64,000 bases of DNA, from NCBI RefSeq assembly GCF_001265075.1, contig NZ_LFKO01000001.1, positions 657,354-721,353 of the forward strand, read 5' to 3'. Source of the DNA: Salinicoccus sp. YB14-2 (GTDB taxonomy: Bacteria; Bacillota; Bacilli; Staphylococcales; Salinicoccaceae). Under the pieces are notes generated by a model. The model searched no databases, was not told where the DNA came from, and was given only the letters and a program-made list of their open reading frames with translations. Shown one piece after another: positions 15,450-28,541 of this stretch. Numbering within the stretch: position 1 is the stretch's first letter; each line of letters starts with the position of its first letter. The position numbers were made by a program, and so were the translations under genes.

Positions 15450-15821
15450 TTAAATTTCAGTGTCTTCAACAGGGTCCATCCAGTTTATGGCGCCCGCCGT
15501 CATTGCCAAATGTATGAGTTCACTGTCTTTTTTCGCACCATGCCAGTGAACAATATCTTTACCAATGTTGATGACATCGCCCGCTTTAATCGTTTCAGGT
15601 GCCTTGCCGGCCTCCTGATACCACCCTTCACCATGAGTGACAAGCAGCACCTGTCCAACTTCATGAGAATGCCACTTCGTTTTGCCGCCCGGCTTGAAGG
15701 TGACGTTCGCAATCGGAGTATTGAGAGGCGCAGCCTCTTTGAATAGTACATTATGATAGACTTCACCCGTAAAATGATCCGTCTTTTGTTCACCTTGCGG
15801 AAAAATCTTTTCTGCAGTCAT
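15450..15821 (-). CDS. Cupin-domain protein (metal-dependent, hydroxynitrile-lyase-like cupin)
   Basis: A 123-residue single-domain cupin. The metal ligands are visible as W-H-S-H-E-V-G-Q (H51, H53, Q57) and V-H-W-H (H92), the same H-x-H-x3-Q...H spacing as in bacterial cupin hydroxynitrile lyases (by recall), where they hold Mn or Fe. The G-E-G-W-Y-Q and A-G-D-V-I-N-I-G segments are classic cupin strands. AAAGGGG precedes the ATG at 15821. Many such genes are adjacent to carboxymuconolactone decarboxylase-like genes, but none is here. The real substrate is unknown. Confidence 0.8.
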   Translation of the reverse strand: MTAEKIFPQGEQKTDHFTGEVYHNVLFKEAAPLNTPIANVTFKPGGKTKWHSHEVGQVLLVTHGEGWYQEAGKAPETIKAGDVINIGKDIVHWHGAKKDSELIHLAMTAGAINWMDPVEDTEI

Positions 15822-16026
15822 TTACCCATCCCCTTTCAAATCTTATACTTTTAAAATATCACGTTTATAAAATATATTGAAATGATGTACTTTAAAGACA
15901 TTGCCAATACAGAGCTTTTGTCCCGCTTGTCAAGAAATAACAGCGAATCTTCAAACCGTACAAAATATATGAGTCATTTGCACAGCTCCTAAGCGCTCAC
16001 TTTGCTTGAACGAATACATTCATTTG

Positions 16027-17304
16027 CTAATCTCTGATTTGACCGGAGCCTTCCACAACATATTTATAACTCGTTAATGCTTCTAATCCCATCGGTCCTC
16101 TGGCATGCAGCTTCTGTGTGCTGATGCCGATTTCTCCGCCGAATCCAAACATTTCCCCATCAGAAAAACGGGTTGATGCATTAACATAAACAGCTGCGGA
16201 ATCCACATCATTCAGGAAGTCCTGTATAGCCTGATAATCGGTCGCCACGATGACATCTGAATGTCCTGTGGAGTATTTCTCTATATGTCCGATTGCATCG
16301 TCGTAACCATCAACCACTTTCACCGCGATATCATATCCGAGATACTCATCCGTATAATCCGACTCTTCTGCAGGTACAGCATGTTCGACTAAATCCAAGA
16401 CGGTTTCATCACCATGGATAGTCACCCCTGCAGCGTCGAGGGCTGCCGCCAGTTCAGGCAATACTTCGGAAGCAGTACTTTTATCCACCAATAAAGTTTC
16501 CAAAGCGTTACAGACGGACACTCTGTGAGTTTTTGCGTTAACGAGTATCGATTTTGCCATGTCGATATCCGCTGATTCGTGAACATACATATGACAGTTC
16601 CCCGTTCCTGTTTCAATAACCGGTACTGTGGCCTGTTTCAGCACCGCCTGGATCAATCCGGCACCACCTCTTGGTATGAGACAGTCCACACCTTCATTGA
16701 ACTGCATGAACTCCGCTGCAAGCTCTCTGGATGGATCTGTGATGAGCTGGATGCTGTCTTTCGGTACATTCGTTTTCGATAAGCCGTCCTGCAGCACTTC
16801 CACAATTGCCTCGTTGCTGTTCATCGCCTCTTTTCCACCACGTAAAATTACAGCATTCCCTGCTTTTAAGCAAAGACCGGAAGCATCAGCAGTCACATTT
16901 GGACGCGATTCATATATGATGCCGATAACACCGAGCGGTACTCTTTTTTTACTGATCGAAAGACCGACTTCATTCACCCATTGTCCGTCACTTTTGGTCG
17001 TCGGATCTTCAAGGCCAGCCATTTTAACCAGTCCTCCGGCCATGCCTTCGAGTCTCTCTTCATTCAATGTCAGTCTTTCCACCAATGCTTCGGTCAAGCC
17101 ATTTTCCTGTCCATTTTTAATATCCTGTGCGTTCGCCTTTAAAATCTTTTCATGATTATCTTTGAGCGCTTCAGCCATCGCCAGTAGCGCCTCGTTTTTA
17201 TCCCCTGCCGGCAACACTCTCAAAACTTTCGCCGATTGTTTCGCATTTTTCCCAAGTTGTTCAAGTATGATATTTTTTGTCATTGTATTTTCGTTCATCA
17301 TCAC
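16027..17304 (-). CDS. proA: Glutamate-5-semialdehyde dehydrogenase (gamma-glutamyl phosphate reductase)
   Basis: The second step of proline synthesis: reduction of gamma-glutamyl phosphate to glutamate semialdehyde with NADPH. The 425-residue protein has the aldehyde-dehydrogenase fold, with V-I-Y-E-S-R-P-N-V-T (about 130-139), the proA signature V-S-V-C-N-A-L-E-T-L carrying the catalytic cysteine, and the late Y-V-N-A-S-T-R-F-S-D-G segment. Its start overlaps the proB stop (ATGA at 17301-17304), so the pair is an operon with coupled translation. Two or three tandem ATG codons make the exact start uncertain by a residue or two. Confidence 0.95.
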   Translation of the reverse strand: MMMNENTMTKNIILEQLGKNAKQSAKVLRVLPAGDKNEALLAMAEALKDNHEKILKANAQDIKNGQENGLTEALVERLTLNEERLEGMAGGLVKMAGLEDPTTKSDGQWVNEVGLSISKKRVPLGVIGIIYESRPNVTADASGLCLKAGNAVILRGGKEAMNSNEAIVEVLQDGLSKTNVPKDSIQLITDPSRELAAEFMQFNEGVDCLIPRGGAGLIQAVLKQATVPVIETGTGNCHMYVHESADIDMAKSILVNAKTHRVSVCNALETLLVDKSTASEVLPELAAALDAAGVTIHGDETVLDLVEHAVPAEESDYTDEYLGYDIAVKVVDGYDDAIGHIEKYSTGHSDVIVATDYQAIQDFLNDVDSAAVYVNASTRFSDGEMFGFGGEIGISTQKLHARGPMGLEALTSYKYVVEGSGQIRD

Positions 17305-18134
17305 TCATCTCCCTGTATTAATAATTCCGGCTGTTCTTTTTTGAACAGCGTCCCGACTTCCTGGCCATCCACAATATCAAATATGATATTCGGATTTTCA
17401 GCAGAAGCGATGACCATGGCCTGATTGTTATCCATCACACGTTTAGCTGCATTCAGTTTCGTTTCCATACCCCCGGTTGAAAATACAGAACCAGCGCCGC
17501 CTGCCATAGCAAGTATTTCATCGCTGATTTCACCCACATAAGGAATAAGTTTTGCTTCTGAATCAGTATGCGGGTTAGAATCGTACAGACCTTCTATATC
17601 ACTTAAGATGATTAACATATCTGCTTCTGTCACTTCAGTGACGACTGCAGCCAGAGTATCGTTCTCACCAAACTTCGATCTGCGTCCGGATTCATCAACG
17701 GACACGGCATCATTTTCATTAATGATTGGAATGATTTTATTTCTAAGCAGTGAATTGATGGTCGTCTGACAGTTTTCATATGCGTTCGGATAGCTGACGA
17801 TATCTCTCGTCATCAATATTTGTCCAACGTGCTGGTCATAATGTTGAAAAAAACGGCTGTATAAATTCATTAGAACACCCTGCCCAACAGAAGCCAGTGC
17901 CTGTTTTTCTGCAATGCTGTCAGGATACGCATCCATATTGAGCGTACATGCACCGGCACCTACAGCTCCCGAAGCCACAAGAATGACATCATGCCCCTGC
18001 TGCCTAAGTGTGGAACAGACATAAGCGAGTCGGTCAATCTTATGATAGTTGATTTTGTCTATCGATTTCATTATTGAGTTTGTACCGATTTTTATGACTA
18101 TGCGTTTAGAGTTCTTTGATAATCCAATATTCAT
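17301..18134 (-). CDS. proB: Glutamate 5-kinase without PUA domain
   Basis: Phosphorylates glutamate as the first step of proline synthesis. The 277-residue protein is an amino-acid-kinase domain: R-I-V-I-K-I-G-T-N-S at the N-terminus, V-A-S-G-A-V-G-A-G (about residues 53-61), I-I-N-E-N-D-A-V-S and L-S-D-I-E-G-L-Y-D. It ends where the kinase domain ends, lacking the C-terminal PUA domain of the roughly 365-residue enzymes; short forms are known in Gram-positives. The frame is open from 18143, but ATG 18134 has the well-spaced AGGAG. proBA lies between lysS and the Rgg/tRNA region, where relatives as I recall have rRNA or tRNA genes. Confidence 0.93.
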   Translation of the reverse strand: MNIGLSKNSKRIVIKIGTNSIMKSIDKINYHKIDRLAYVCSTLRQQGHDVILVASGAVGAGACTLNMDAYPDSIAEKQALASVGQGVLMNLYSRFFQHYDQHVGQILMTRDIVSYPNAYENCQTTINSLLRNKIIPIINENDAVSVDESGRRSKFGENDTLAAVVTEVTEADMLIILSDIEGLYDSNPHTDSEAKLIPYVGEISDEILAMAGGAGSVFSTGGMETKLNAAKRVMDNNQAMVIASAENPNIIFDIVDGQEVGTLFKKEQPELLIQGDE

Positions 18135-18224
18135 ATGTACCACTCCTGAAATTCATAATGATTGTAATTATACATCAAACCGCATATAAATAAACCCTAA
18201 TAAAAATGAATACGTTTTCATGCA

Positions 18225-18262
18225 TAAAAAATGCAAACCACGACATTTATCGGGGTTTGCAT
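18225..18262 (-). terminator. Terminator of the dusB-lysS unit
   Basis: Hairpin with arms ATGCAAACC (18231-18239) and GGTTTGCAT (18254-18262); on the minus strand it is followed by TTTTTTAT, 16 bp after the lysS stop. Confidence 0.8.
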
Positions 18263-18278
18263 CTTCTTATTTATTTCA

Positions 18279-20823
<2,545 letters not shown>

Positions 20824-21255
20824 TTACCTGCCTGCCGAGTGTCGGGTGCTTTACATTCGGTGCAATTTCTGAAAGAGGTTCCAACACGAAGCTGCGCAGA
20901 TGCATTTCTTTATGAGGGATGGACAGATCATCAAGTTCCAGCTCCAAATCTTCATAAAGAAGAATATCTATATCTATAATTCTAGGTCCCCAAACTTCTT
21001 CTCTGACTCTTCCCAAAGAATGTTCTATTCCCAGTACCGTTTCAAGAAGGCTGAGTGGAGACATACGTGTTTCGATTTCCACACACATATTCATAAATTC
21101 AGGCTGATCTGTCTTACCGTAAGGTTCTGTTTCCAGAATGGATGACCGTTTTTTCACTTGAATATCTTCAAAATTATTAAGTGCTGCAATGGATTTTTCC
21201 AAGTTCTCTTTGCGATCTCCTAAGTTACTGCCCAGGCCAAGATACACATTTGCCA

Positions 21256-21621
21256 TTAGCTCTCCCGCTTTCTATTCAGAGTAATACTCACATTATCATA
21301 TTGCCCGTCAATCGGCGGACTCGGTTTTGTAATCGTAACTTCTACTTCTTGTATTTTACCATACTGGTCAAACAGTGACTGTGAGACTTTTTCTGCGAGA
21401 TGTTCAATCAGGCTTACAGGCTCACCTTTTATGATGTCTTCAATCAGCTGATAAGCTTCTCCATAATGAACGGTAGCTTCCAGATCGTCATAGACACCGG
21501 CCTTTTTCAAATCCAGGTAAATAGTAACATCGGTGATAAAATACTGTCCCAATACCCGTTCAGCATCCAAAGCGCCGTGGTAAGCATATGTTTTAATGCC
21601 ATTTATTTTAATATTATCCAT
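21256..21621 (-). CDS. folB: Dihydroneopterin aldolase
   Basis: Cleaves dihydroneopterin to hydroxymethyl-dihydropterin. The 121-residue protein has I-K-T-Y-A-Y-H-G-A-L-D-A-E-R at 9-22, the usual G-x-x-x-x-E active-site region, and the late K-P-S-P-P-I strand with the catalytic lysine. Its ATG overlaps the folP stop by 8 nt. Confidence 0.95.
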   Translation of the reverse strand: MDNIKINGIKTYAYHGALDAERVLGQYFITDVTIYLDLKKAGVYDDLEATVHYGEAYQLIEDIIKGEPVSLIEHLAEKVSQSLFDQYGKIQEVEVTITKPSPPIDGQYDNVSITLNRKRES

Positions 21622-22402
21622 CTAGATCTTCCTGTAGTTTGACATAAGCATCGCTAAGCTCCCTATTGAGTCCCACATTGTGGACCCTGACCGCCTTCAC
21701 GCCTTTTTCCATACCATGAATTGTTGTGGCAGCCGTTGCAGTGTCCCTTTCGTCCGCCTTGGACTCACCTTCTATGAGTTCCCTGACCATCCGCTTACGG
21801 CTGGTTGCCAGAAGAACCGGATAGCCGACTGCGACCAATTCGTCGAGACGTCTCATGACCTCAAGCTCTTCCTGACGTGTCTTAACAAAACCGATACCCG
21901 GATCAAGCCATATATTTTCTTTTTTTACACCGTGCTGAAGTGCAAGGTCTACAGACTCCTGTAATTCCTTGATCATATCTTCAACGACATCCTCATATGT
22001 TCCATGATCATTGTTGTGCATCAAAAAGATGGGTGCATTAAATTCAGCAGAAACATCGAAAATCGCCTCATCGTAAGTGCCTCTCCACTGATCATTGATC
22101 ATCGTCGCTCCTGCTTCCATTGCAGCTCTTGCCACATTCGAACGGAATGTATCTATAGAAATCTCCACTCCAAAATCTTTAATCGCCTCTATTACAGGTT
22201 TTACACGAGAGATTTCTTCCTGCTCAGAAATCTCCGTATATCCCGGACGTGTCGAATAGCCGCCTACATCGATGATATCCACACCTTCATCGACCATTTC
22301 ACGTGCACGGGCCACAGCACTCTCTGTATCACGATATTTACCGCCATCACTGAAAGAATCAGGAGTGATGTTGAGTATTCCCATGATTTTTAATTTGTTC
22401 AT
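21614..22402 (-). CDS. folP: Dihydropteroate synthase
   Basis: Joins p-aminobenzoate to hydroxymethyl-dihydropterin pyrophosphate; the sulfonamide target. The 262-residue TIM barrel shows both DHPS signatures: M-G-I-L-N-I-T-P-D-S-F-S-D-G-G (7-21) and G-V-D-I-I-D-V-G-G-Y-S-T-R-P-G (about 39-53). Later S-R-K-R-M-V (about 201-206) and the C-terminal V-H-N-V are also present. First of the fol genes, separated from cysK by a terminator. Confidence 0.96.
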   Translation of the reverse strand: MNKLKIMGILNITPDSFSDGGKYRDTESAVARAREMVDEGVDIIDVGGYSTRPGYTEISEQEEISRVKPVIEAIKDFGVEISIDTFRSNVARAAMEAGATMINDQWRGTYDEAIFDVSAEFNAPIFLMHNNDHGTYEDVVEDMIKELQESVDLALQHGVKKENIWLDPGIGFVKTRQEELEVMRRLDELVAVGYPVLLATSRKRMVRELIEGESKADERDTATAATTIHGMEKGVKAVRVHNVGLNRELSDAYVKLQEDLDG

Positions 22403-22522
22403 AACATATACCTCTTACTCTTGTAGAATTTGAATAGACATATTATAACATGTTTCAGACTGACGATTCCACACTTCAAAATGTCAAATCCGGGAAATGA
22501 TTCCGTGACTTGAAACATGCAT

Positions 22523-22560
22523 AAAAAAGCTGCAGACAGATTTTGTGATCTGTCTGCAGC
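22523..22560 (-). terminator. Terminator after cysK
   Basis: GCTGCAGACAGA (22529-22540) and its complement (22549-22560) form a 12-bp stem; on the minus strand it is followed by TTTTTT at 22528-22523. Confidence 0.85.
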
Positions 22561-22583
22561 ATCGCTATATTAGTTATAATGAT

Positions 22584-23513
22584 TTAGTCATCAAAATTGA
22601 ATAACGCAGTTGATAAATATCTTTCACCGTTTGACGGCAGGATGACAATGACATTTTTACCTTTGCCCAGTTCTTTTGCAGCATCAAGACCTGCTTTAAC
22701 TGCTGCACCTGATGAAATACCGCCGAGTATTCCTTCTTTGGCCGCAAGTTCACGTCCGACTTCCATCGCTTCATCATTTGAAACAACAGACACTTCATCA
22801 TAAACTTCCGTATTTAAAGTTTTTGGCACAAACCCTGCACCGATTCCCTGAATTTTATGCGGACCTGGTTCCTTGCCGCTTAAAATTGCAGAATCTGTCG
22901 GTTCAACTGCATAAATTTTTACATTTGGATGGTGTTCTTTCAACACTTTACCTGCGCCTGTAACAGTACCTCCTGTACCGATACCGGAAACAAATCCGTC
23001 AATTGACAAACCTTCCATCTGGTTGACCAGCTCGACACCGGTTGTTTTCTCATGGATTTCCGGGTTTGCCATGTTTTCGAACTGTTGAGGCATGAAGTAA
23101 TTTTCTTTTTCAGCAAGCTCTCCAGCCTTTTTAATTGCACCTTTCATACCGTCCGCACCCGGTGTTAAAACAAGTTCTGCACCATATGCACGAAGCAGAT
23201 TACGGCGTTCTTTACTCATTGTGTCCGGCATCACTAAAGTTGTTTTATAGCCTTTACTTGCTGCAACCATAGCCAGGCCGATACCTGTGTTACCACTGGT
23301 CGGCTCCACAATCATTGTATCTTTTGTAAGTTTCCCTTCTTTTTCAGCTGCTTCAATCATCGCTAAAGCAATTCTGTCTTTAACTGAGCTTCCAGGGTTC
23401 ATGAATTCCAATTTTACATATACATCTGCACTGTTTTCATCGGTAAGACTGTTCAATTTTACTAGAGGTGTGTTGCCAATCGTCTCTGAAATGTTATTGT
23501 AAACTTTGCTCAA
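22584..23513 (-). CDS. cysK: Cysteine synthase (O-acetylserine sulfhydrylase)
   Basis: PLP enzyme making cysteine from O-acetylserine and sulfide. The 309-residue protein has the PLP lysine K45 in G-S-S-V-K-D-R, the substrate loop T-S-G-N-T-G at 72-77 and the PLP phosphate loop G-T-G-G-T-V-T-G. The frame opens with a GTG at 23522, but the TTG at 23513, 7 nt after GGGAG, gives the family N-terminus M-S-K-V-Y. The terminator downstream makes it a single-gene unit. Confidence 0.95.
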   Translation of the reverse strand: MSKVYNNISETIGNTPLVKLNSLTDENSADVYVKLEFMNPGSSVKDRIALAMIEAAEKEGKLTKDTMIVEPTSGNTGIGLAMVAASKGYKTTLVMPDTMSKERRNLLRAYGAELVLTPGADGMKGAIKKAGELAEKENYFMPQQFENMANPEIHEKTTGVELVNQMEGLSIDGFVSGIGTGGTVTGAGKVLKEHHPNVKIYAVEPTDSAILSGKEPGPHKIQGIGAGFVPKTLNTEVYDEVSVVSNDEAMEVGRELAAKEGILGGISSGAAVKAGLDAAKELGKGKNVIVILPSNGERYLSTALFNFDD

Positions 23514-23581
23514 AATAAGCACTCCCTTTTCCTAGTATACTGCTATGAATAATATAGCATGAAAATGATACCTTATCAATA

Positions 23582-24454
23582 TTAATGCGTAATCAATTCT
23601 TTCAATTCTTCGCCTTCAATCCAAACTTTATTGCGGCAGAAATGGCAGTCGGCTTCCGCCCCGCCATCTTCCTTGATCATGGTCATGATTTCTGCAGGAT
23701 CCAGAGCCGAAATCGCATTTAAGAAACGCTCTTTCGAACAATTGCATTCGAAGGATACCGGCATTTCACTCAGCTCTCTCCAGTTCTTTTCCCCAATCGC
23801 AGCATCTATAATCTCGCGCGGGCTGAGTCCATTGTCAATCTGTTGTGAAACAGGTGTCATTTCTTTGGATATGTCATCCAGAAAATCAAACGTTTCTTCG
23901 CTTGCACCAGGCAGTACCTGGATGATGAAGCCACCTGAGGCCTTAACAGTATTATCGGGATTCACCAGCACGCCAAGACCGACAATGGAAGGTACTTGTT
24001 CACTCGTGTAGAAATAATAAGCAAAGTCTTCGCCTATTTCACCCGATACAATTTCCGTAGAACCAGTAAAATGTTCTTTTAATCCGATGTCTTTTACAAC
24101 TCTCAAGTAACCGTCTGTTCCCACGGCTCTTCTGACATCCAGTTTTCCTGAATCATTCAGGTCAAAGTGTACTTCCGGATTACCGAGGTAACCTCTGACG
24201 TGGCCCTTGGCATCACTGTCAGCAACGATTGCACCGATTGGTCCTCCACCCTCGATCGTGGCAGTCACTTTCTCTTCATTTTTAAGCATCGCACCCATCA
24301 GTACAGCAGCTGTCATTGAGCGGCCAAGAGCTGCAGCAGCTGTCGGATAAGCGCCGTGACGGCCTACCGCTTCATTGATAGTTTCTGTTGTATCAACAGC
24401 AAGTATCCGTATTTCATCATTTAAACCAAGTCCTCTAACTAAATAATCACTCAT
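23582..24454 (-). CDS. hslO: Redox-regulated chaperone Hsp33
   Basis: Holdase switched on by oxidation. The 290-residue protein has the N-terminal S-D-Y-L-V-R-G-L core and the C-terminal redox switch: C237-x-C239 (E-C-N-C-S) and C270-x2-C273 (D-C-H-F-C), which hold zinc when reduced. AGGAGGATAAAT precedes the ATG at 24454. Separated from ftsH by a terminator, as in relatives where hslO sits between ftsH and cysK. Confidence 0.96.
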   Translation of the reverse strand: MSDYLVRGLGLNDEIRILAVDTTETINEAVGRHGAYPTAAAALGRSMTAAVLMGAMLKNEEKVTATIEGGGPIGAIVADSDAKGHVRGYLGNPEVHFDLNDSGKLDVRRAVGTDGYLRVVKDIGLKEHFTGSTEIVSGEIGEDFAYYFYTSEQVPSIVGLGVLVNPDNTVKASGGFIIQVLPGASEETFDFLDDISKEMTPVSQQIDNGLSPREIIDAAIGEKNWRELSEMPVSFECNCSKERFLNAISALDPAEIMTMIKEDGGAEADCHFCRNKVWIEGEELKELITH

Positions 24455-24472
24455 ATTTATCCTCCTGAATTA

Positions 24473-24500
24473 TTAAAAGTCGCCTTGCGGCGACTTTTAA
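24473..24500 (-). terminator. Terminator after ftsH
   Basis: Perfect 12-bp stem (24473-24484 and 24489-24500) with loop TTGC and T-rich flank, immediately after the ftsH stop and upstream of hslO. Confidence 0.85.
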
Positions 24501-24505
24501 GTTGA

Positions 24506-26602
24506 TTAATCTCTTCGATTATTATTTTCCCACTCTTCTTCACGTCTCTTTTGTTCATCGACACCTGAATTATCTTCACGCTGTTCCGGTTTTTCCGCCA
24601 TGTCCGGACGCTCTTCAAGTTCGCGGTTGTTCTCTGTGTTGCCCGTGCTGTTATCAGAACCGTCTTTATCATCGACTTCTTTCTTCACTTCGTCGTATGA
24701 CTTGCCGATTTTTTCATCATCTGAATCATCTGCTGTGTGATCTTCAAAGTTTCTCTCAGGCAGTTTGCCATCGTAGAATAAACCTTCGATTTGTTCGCGA
24801 TCCAATGTTTCCACTTCAAGCAGTGTTTCAGCAATCAGTACCAGCTGATCTTTGTGGTCAGTCAGTATTTGACGGCATCGCTCATATTGGGTCTTAACAA
24901 TATTTTGCATTTCCTGATCGATTTCATATGCAATCTTATCTGAATAGTTAGGATCTGACTGCATATCTTTACCAAGGAATACCTGCCCGTTCGATTCACC
25001 GAACTGCAACGGTCCGAGCTTATCACTCATACCGTATTCTGTAACCATTTTACGTGCGATGCTTGTCGAGCGCTGGAAGTCATTGTGGGCACCTGTGGAT
25101 ACTTCACCGAAGTTGATTTCTTCGGAGACACGTCCGCCGAGCAGGCCGACAATCTTATCCTCAAGCTCCGGCTTGGTCATGAAGTAACGGTCTTCACGCG
25201 GCAGCATAACAGCATATCCGCCTGCCTGTCCGCGCGGAACAATCGTCACTTTGTGCACCATGTCAGCGTCGTCAAGTACCATCCCGATTATTGTGTGTCC
25301 CGCTTCGTGGAATGCAACAATATTTCTTTCTTTTTCGGAAATGATCTTGCTCTTCTTGGCAGGTCCTGCAATCACTCTGTCTGTCGCTTCATCGACATCG
25401 CGCATATCAATCTTCGCCTTGTTATGTCTGGCGGCAACCAGGGCTGCTTCATTCAGCAGGTTCTCAAGGTCTGCACCAGTAAATCCTGGAGTACGCTGCG
25501 CAATTGCTTTCAAATCAACCGTGTCATCTAGCGGTTTGTTACGTGCATGCACTTTCAGCACCGCTTCACGGCCTCTCACATCCGGTCTGCCTACTTGTAT
25601 CTGTCTGTCGAAACGGCCCGGACGCAGTAACGCAGGGTCAAGGATATCGGGTCTGTTCGTTGCTGCAATCATGATGATACCTTCGTTTTCACCAAAGCCG
25701 TCCATCTCTACAAGAAGCTGGTTCAATGTCTGCTCACGTTCATCATGACCGCCGCCGACTCCAGCCCCACGCTGACGTCCCACTGCATCAATCTCATCTA
25801 TAAAGATGATACAAGGTGCATTCTTTTTCGCATTTTCAAACAGATCACGTACACGTGATGCACCGACACCAACGAACATTTCAACGAAATCAGAACCACT
25901 GATTGAGAAGAATGGCACGCCCGCTTCGCCTGCAACGGCTCTTGCAATCAATGTCTTACCCGTACCCGGAGGGCCGACCAATAAAACACCTTTAGGAATA
26001 CGTGCACCGATTCTGTCAAAACGACGGTGATCTTTCAGGAAGTCCACGACTTCTATCAATTCCTGTTTCTCTTCATCTGCACCGGCAACATCGTCAAATC
26101 GAACTTTTTTCTTATTCTGGTCATAAAGCTTTGCCTTAGACTTGCCAAAGTTCATCATTTTGCCGCCGCCACCGCCGCCGCCTTGCGCCTGACTCATTAA
26201 GAATAAAAACAGGAACAAGATGATCAATAACGGTATGAATGTAAATAACATTGTCGTCCAAGGACTCTGTTCATCTGCAGGCTGTACTGCAAAGTTCAAT
26301 CCATCCTGGGCTCTTGCTGTGTCTAAAATACTGTCCAAGTCGCTCGCACTGTTGTAAGGAATCACTGATGTGAACGATTCCTGCTCTTCCTGTCCGCTCA
26401 AGCGTCCTTCGATTAAGTAAACATTTCTGTCAGGCTTAATGTTCATTTCCTCAACATTGCCAGATTCCAATTGTTCAATGAATTCATTATATTGAAGTTC
26501 TTCTTCAAGTTCGGAAGAACCATTAAACTGTGAAAATATACCAAACATGATGACTACTAATACTAAGATTAGTATAATATTACGCCCTGTATTCTTCGGC
26601 AT
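24506..26602 (-). CDS. ftsH: ATP-dependent zinc metalloprotease FtsH
   Basis: Membrane-anchored AAA+ protease. The 698-residue protein has TM1 (about 8-24), an extracytoplasmic domain, TM2 (about 117-137), a glycine-rich linker with seven tandem glycines (141-147), Walker A G-P-P-G-T-G-K-T (210-217), Walker B I-I-F-I-D-E (about 265-270), the arginine-finger region R-P-G-R-F-D-R and the zinc motif H-E-A-G-H at 432-436. The C-terminal 70 residues are an unusually acidic, Asn/Glu-rich tail ending [17 protein letters not shown] precedes the ATG. Standing between hpt and hslO as in Bacillus and Staphylococcus. Confidence 0.97.
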   Translation of the reverse strand: MPKNTGRNIILILVLVVIMFGIFSQFNGSSELEEELQYNEFIEQLESGNVEEMNIKPDRNVYLIEGRLSGQEEQESFTSVIPYNSASDLDSILDTARAQDGLNFAVQPADEQSPWTTMLFTFIPLLIILFLFLFLMSQAQGGGGGGGKMMNFGKSKAKLYDQNKKKVRFDDVAGADEEKQELIEVVDFLKDHRRFDRIGARIPKGVLLVGPPGTGKTLIARAVAGEAGVPFFSISGSDFVEMFVGVGASRVRDLFENAKKNAPCIIFIDEIDAVGRQRGAGVGGGHDEREQTLNQLLVEMDGFGENEGIIMIAATNRPDILDPALLRPGRFDRQIQVGRPDVRGREAVLKVHARNKPLDDTVDLKAIAQRTPGFTGADLENLLNEAALVAARHNKAKIDMRDVDEATDRVIAGPAKKSKIISEKERNIVAFHEAGHTIIGMVLDDADMVHKVTIVPRGQAGGYAVMLPREDRYFMTKPELEDKIVGLLGGRVSEEINFGEVSTGAHNDFQRSTSIARKMVTEYGMSDKLGPLQFGESNGQVFLGKDMQSDPNYSDKIAYEIDQEMQNIVKTQYERCRQILTDHKDQLVLIAETLLEVETLDREQIEGLFYDGKLPERNFEDHTADDSDDEKIGKSYDEVKKEVDDKDGSDNSTGNTENNRELEERPDMAEKPEQREDNSGVDEQKRREEEWENNNRRD

Positions 26603-26674
26603 TCATACTCCTCCATTTCTAATACACTAAAAGAGATAATATCATAATTTATTAATCTACTTCCACTGATATGT

Positions 26675-27214
26675 TTACGAATAGAACTCCGGTTTAAGCA
26701 ACCCGATATAAGGCAGGTTCCTGTATTTTTCATCGAAATCCAATCCATAACCAACTACAAAACCGTCAGGAATTTCAGTTCCTATGTATTTAACATCCAC
26801 ATGCAGCTTCCTGTTAACCGGCTTATCCAGTAATGTAACAATTTCAATCGATGCAGCATTACGGGATTTGATCAGATTGATAATTGAGTTCAATGTTGTC
26901 CCGGTTTCAATGATATCTTCCACTATTAATATGTGTCTGCCATCAACCGAACCGGATAAATCTTTTAAAATCTGAACTTCACCTGTTGATTTCGTTCCTA
27001 CATAGCTGGAAACATCCATAAAATCGATTTCCAGATGTGTGTCGATTTTTTTGATAAGATCTCCCATAAACAGGACCGAACCTTTTAACAAACCGACTAG
27101 TATAGGTGTTTTGCCTTCATAATCTTGTCTTATGGTTTCACCAAGATCTGTAACAATCCGGTCGATATCTTCTTCTGATAAGACCACTTCACTAATATCA
27201 TTATTCAAACTCAT
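26675..27214 (-). CDS. hpt: Hypoxanthine-guanine phosphoribosyltransferase
   Basis: Purine salvage: makes IMP and GMP from PRPP. The 179-residue protein has the PRPP-binding signature I-L-I-V-E-D-I-I-E-T-G-T-T-L (about 95-108) and the G-L-L-K-G-S-V-L-F flap region. It starts 4 bp after tilS with AGGAG inside the tilS 3' end, the conserved tilS-hpt-ftsH order. Confidence 0.96.
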   Translation of the reverse strand: MSLNNDISEVVLSEEDIDRIVTDLGETIRQDYEGKTPILVGLLKGSVLFMGDLIKKIDTHLEIDFMDVSSYVGTKSTGEVQILKDLSGSVDGRHILIVEDIIETGTTLNSIINLIKSRNAASIEIVTLLDKPVNRKLHVDVKYIGTEIPDGFVVGYGLDFDEKYRNLPYIGLLKPEFYS

Positions 27215-27218
27215 GAGT

Positions 27219-28481
27219 TTACTCCTTTGAAATATTTAAGCCTTTATAATTTTCTCGTGGTTTAATTATATTATATATTGTTCCGAGTGCAATAACTTCA
27301 TTGCTCTTATTTATAATTAAAGGGATTTTACGACGTTCCTCGACAGGAATTTTTTCATCGATGAAAACTCTCGATATTTTTTTCGTACCCACATGCGGCA
27401 GACGTATAACATCACCGTCTGCCTTCGATCTGACAGTCAAAGGCAGCATATCCTCCGGAAGCTCCACGTCCAGCCTGTGGCCATTAAAAAAATATCGCCC
27501 ACTGTGACTGATTAAAAAACTCTTGTCTGTCGACTTTACATTATATTCCTCTGCATTATCAATATATACATCATCATATCTCAACATGATCCGTTTATTA
27601 CCTATTGAAAGATCGGTTTGAGGCAGTTCACTTTGTATTATATTGATCGTTTCTTCGATGAATTTACGGCTTGGAGTCACATTGCGGCAGTTCATCCATT
27701 TCTTGAGGATGAAGACTTTGATAATATGCGACTGCTTTTGAAATGCCCGCCTGGAAAACATACCGTCTGAGGAACGGTCTAAAAATTCCGATGCTTTAAT
27801 ATTTGCAAGTTGTTTTAACGCGTCAAAATCATCTGCGACCTGGGAGAGGCTTTCTTCATGCAGGTTTTCATTCTCTTTAATATTCCCGGCAATGTGATGC
27901 CTGATATAATTCCTTGTGTAATCATCTTCGGCATTTGTAGCATCTTCAAAGTAGTGCACATTATACCGCTGCTGATAACGCCTGATGTCAACTTTCAACA
28001 AATTAAGCAGCGGCCTCGCCACCGCCATATCGTTGATGACATTGTCTTCCTTTATGCCGAGCGTACGATTCAGGTGCCTGTTCGTCAGCAGCTGATGAAG
28101 AACAGTTTCAAAATGATCATCCTTGTGATGCGCAGTCAACAGAACATCCGCACCGCAAGCTTTATATTCATCTGCAAAAAAACGGTATCGCATCTCTCTT
28201 GCCTTCCCCTGTGAAAATTCCCCGCCCATGGAGAGGTGTTTCACTGCCACCGTATGATCGTTCTCTTTTGCCAGCTGCTTTATATACTGCTCTTCTTCCT
28301 CCGACTCTTTGCGCACACCATGATTGACGTGGAACAAAACGAGCTTTTGATAAGTATTTCTATACTCATGAGTTAACTGGTGATACAAAACCATCGAGTC
28401 CATACCGCCTGAAATCGCGAGCGCAACAGTATCTGATTTCTGCCATTTTATATTTGCGAGTTTAAATCTGCCTTCTAACAT
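27219..28481 (-). CDS. tilS: tRNA(Ile)-lysidine synthase
   Basis: Converts the wobble C of tRNA-Ile(CAU) to lysidine so it reads AUA. The 420-residue protein carries the PP-loop A-I-S-G-G-M-D-S at about 22-29 and the H-V-N-H-G-V-R (about 50-56) and T-A-H-H-K-D-D (about 115-121) motifs. The C-terminal domain ends with the G-T-I-Y-N-I-I-K region. GGAGATC precedes the ATG. Confidence 0.94.
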   Translation of the reverse strand: MLEGRFKLANIKWQKSDTVALAISGGMDSMVLYHQLTHEYRNTYQKLVLFHVNHGVRKESEEEEQYIKQLAKENDHTVAVKHLSMGGEFSQGKAREMRYRFFADEYKACGADVLLTAHHKDDHFETVLHQLLTNRHLNRTLGIKEDNVINDMAVARPLLNLLKVDIRRYQQRYNVHYFEDATNAEDDYTRNYIRHHIAGNIKENENLHEESLSQVADDFDALKQLANIKASEFLDRSSDGMFSRRAFQKQSHIIKVFILKKWMNCRNVTPSRKFIEETINIIQSELPQTDLSIGNKRIMLRYDDVYIDNAEEYNVKSTDKSFLISHSGRYFFNGHRLDVELPEDMLPLTVRSKADGDVIRLPHVGTKKISRVFIDEKIPVEERRKIPLIINKSNEVIALGTIYNIIKPRENYKGLNISKE

Positions 28482-28541
28482 TTCAGATCTCCAACTTGTA
28501 TTTAAAATAAAATAAGACGATTACAAGAATCGCCTTAATTT

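Noticed and set aside
15500..15793. 97-codon frame overlapping the cupin gene
   Set aside because: Same strand, other frame; basic random-looking composition and no RBS, while the cupin frame has full family motifs.
27219..28481. Possible merged tilS-hpt frame
   Set aside because: tilS and hpt are separate frames with a 4-bp gap and a clear RBS for hpt, so no fusion.
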